A DNA stretch of 20,385 bases from Isoetes engelmannii. Lineage: Eukaryota; Streptophyta; Lycopodiopsida; Isoetales; Isoetaceae. Positions 18,353-20,385 of the stretch are shown one piece after another. The stretch lies in assembly GCA_011763485.2 (NCBI GenBank), contig JAANSK020284157.1, positions 1-20,385 on the forward strand, in the 5' to 3' direction. Every line of letters starts with the position of its first letter. Within the stretch, counting starts at the first letter, position 1. Position numbers and translations under genes: made by a program. Under the pieces are notes generated by a model. It did no database searches. It worked only from the letters and a program-made list of their open reading frames with translations, and was not told the DNA's origin.

Positions 18353-19904
18353 CTATTTCATATCATGAGTCTGGCAAGGACTAAGATCACGATTAAGAAA
18401 CCCATGGAAGAATCCGTTTCTTCCAACCATCCAGGCATGAAAATGAAGATTGTGACCAGGTTTTCTTGCTTGGAGGTGGATCGGTTGCAAAGACAAGGAG
18501 TTGGAGTCTCTAATAAGGTCAATTAGTAGGTAGATTGTGCTCTCATCACTGAGGAGCTTCTTCTGGAGATAAAAATAGAAGCTGATGGCAATGACCTTTG
18601 TGCGAAGCTGAAGATGTCGCCTCCTCGACACCTTTAGTGCTTTTTTCGAATGCTTCTTAATAGGATCTCGGCTATGTATCTGAAATGTTCTTGTTTTCTC
18701 GGCTATGGCTCCATAACTTTTGATGTAAAGAATGTAATATGGTTTCTGGTGGTTGCAACTTTCCCAATATCCTTATACGTCATTCTATAAGAGCTACCAA
18801 ATTCTCACATCTCATCGACCCAAGATTCAGGGTCCATCCCGATTTGTTCTTATCAGAAAATTGTGCAAGCTTCCGGTTTTTCTATATACTGGTCTCTGCC
18901 TCCGCAGCTAACTGCCTGGCAACAAAAATTACTTGGCCTTCCATAAAGGCAGAAATGAAGAAACGGGTAAGATAATTACCCCAATCTTTCCCCCATTGCA
19001 GGATAATTTTCTGTAAACTTTTTACTTTTTATAGCCCTGCCAATTTTATCTATATCTTCTTTTCACATCACCTATTTGAAGACCATGTTCACCTTGAAAA
19101 GTGTGAAAAACGCGTCACACATCATTTAGAGTAGAGTTCATTACCCAAGTAAAGTCTTCGAGATGCATTATCAAGAGGATTGATCAGCTTCTTCCCATTG
19201 TGGATGAAATCTTGATGATGTAGTCCATGTATGCTGCTATCTTTGTTCATGACAGCACTAAACACCCATCCTTCCCATGGAATGGCAAAGTTCCTCCCTG
19301 TTTCTTTCAAGGAAGTGTATTCTTTTAACATGTAAGCCTTTCGACGTGCATCTCCATCGAAAGAGTGTCCACTTAGTGGATCCACTACACTTTTTAAATG
19401 CAAATTCCAGAAATGTAATATTTGATCCCACAGATATCTCATGGCTTTATGGGCAAACCTATTACATGCCAATTGTATAGACAATTCGAGTTTGGGCAAA
19501 CGCAAGAGTCCTTATTCTGCATAATCCCATTCCATTTTCAAGTTCCTATTCTCAATCCTTGTTCCCTTGGCAAGGTCGCGCAGCTCGAAGTTTGTCAAAT
19601 AGTCAACTGTCAAACGAGATTTAGTGTTCCTTAAACCTCGCTCTACTTTCTCCTTACTTTGTCTATAAACTCTCATACAAAAGTCTCTTTCCTTTGCTAT
19701 GGCAGTGCAGTAAGAACATTGAAAGTTTGAAAATGTTACAGCTCTTGCACTCACTCTAACATATTTGACATGCCTAAATGTTCTTTGAATCTCAACTATC
19801 TTGCCATCTACCATGAACTCTTGAAGAAGATCTGACTCACAATACCAATTTAGGCCTGGCCTATGCTCATCTAAGAATGGCGTCAAATCCTTTCTTAGAT
19901 GCAT
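18353..19904 (-). pseudogene. Decayed minus-strand ORF of an uncharacterised, probably mobile-element-associated family
   Basis: Two long minus-strand frames, 19904-19515 and 19511-19125, are in the same phase and separated only by a TAA (19512-19514). They form one coding stretch of about 260 codons with a premature stop. The first part carries FSNFQCSYCTAIAKERDF. The second carries AHKAMRYLWDQILHFW, then SGHSFDGDARRKAYMLKEYT, then LHHQDFIHNGKKLINPLD. After a stop at 19122-19124, similarity seems to resume in another frame with EHGLQIGDVKRRYR, a stop and NWQGYKK (19090 to about 19025). Further 3', 18631-18353 has STIYLLIDLIRDS. From memory, QD..H.GKK..N.L followed by (D/E)HGL..(S/G)D and D/YRxNW is a recurrent pattern in repetitive, uncharacterised proteins of plants and animals. 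I cannot name the family. No termini found. Confidence 0.5.
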
Positions 19905-20385
19905 ATTTATATGTTAATTGCCAAAAACCCCAACATAGATATGCCAAATGCAAATTTTCTGTGTATTTGTCGCAAATTCAACGACAACAAGAGCGAAATA
20001 CAATGAACTACTGCTTAACAATCTAACAGCATAAAAAGAACTAATGATACAATCACCCACTTGAATTGCTTTTTCTGCAGCATATCAAACAGACCATAAG
20101 TCTCTCTACTTTAAATACGAAAGGTGAACACCATACAAAACAGAAAATGACATGAACTAATGAAATGAAATTTAGCAACATGATAGGGAGTGTCAGCTTA
20201 TAACGGACTGAAATAGTGAATTGAAAATTACTAAAATATTGACCGTTGGAATCTAAAATATAAGAAAACAAATTTCAGCATTTTAAAATTGAGTAATACC
20301 TCGAGAGAAAAGTGATAGCATGCTCTTTTGTAACGGATCTACAACATCTTTTCGAGGCCTTCCATGCGTATTTTGTTCATGCACT
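19905..20385 (-). other. Right edge: possible upstream part of the decayed minus-strand gene
   Basis: On the minus strand the last 86 bases (20385-20300) are open and read HGRPRKDVVDPLQKSML, with an AT-hook-like GRPRK. They end at a donor-like CGAG then GTATTA. Between there and 19904 the DNA is AT-rich and non-coding. It might be an earlier exon of the decayed gene, but the splice phase to a CTAAG acceptor near 19895 does not match. The window ends here. Confidence 0.25.

Noticed and set aside
1-20385. CRISPR array, bacterial operon, riboswitch, tRNA or rRNA.
   Set aside because: No regularly spaced repeats, ribosome-binding sites or RNA-gene motifs seen. The split phototropin gene shows nuclear plant DNA.

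Overview
The window carries one complete, intron-rich plant gene on the + strand: a phototropin blue-light receptor kinase (LOV1, LOV2 and an AGC-VIII Ser/Thr kinase domain). I traced 23 coding exons from the ATG at 1478 to the TAA at 17827-17829. Their lengths sum to 2790 nt, or 929 codons plus stop, with the frame kept at every junction. Both photoactive cysteines, the kinase P-loop, catalytic lysine, YRDLKPEN loop, DFD motif and activation-loop serines are present, so the gene looks functional. A probable 82-nt 5'UTR intron lies at 1348-1429.

The organism is a green plant, almost certainly a land plant. Phototropins are restricted to the green lineage, and AT-rich introns of 0.1-3 kb loaded with LINE, copia and MITE remains fit a moderately large plant genome. 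The C-terminal tail differs from the Arabidopsis phot1 and phot2 tails as I remember them. A non-flowering lineage is possible, but I cannot settle species or paralogue from the sequence.

Layout: 1-1340 is upstream DNA with an inverted repeat, an (ATACA)11 microsatellite, a 67-bp tandem duplication and a T21 tract. 1348-2115 holds the 5'UTR intron and the N-terminal exon, 2111-2800 completes LOV1, and 2828-3340 is the LOV1-LOV2 linker. 3340-7500 is LOV2, split by two introns of about 1.6 kb, and 7500-8213 is the hinge. 8493-17581 is the kinase, and 17710-17829 the C-tail. 17830-18300 is the 3' flank. 18353-19904 is a decayed minus-strand reading frame of a probably mobile family.

The introns record several insertions. 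Intron 6 has a roughly 0.37-kb antisense non-LTR insertion with a 16-bp target-site duplication. Intron 7 has copia-type reverse transcriptase and possible RNase H scraps. Intron 18 has an antisense LINE reverse-transcriptase fragment. The 3.2-kb intron 20 has a GC-richer foreign block containing a MITE-like element with perfect 16-bp terminal inverted repeats, a TTA duplication and a duplicated 258-bp right end. Two-copy tandem duplications with periods of about 47-67 bp recur through the non-coding DNA. I saw no tRNA, rRNA, CRISPR array or new multi-gene system.
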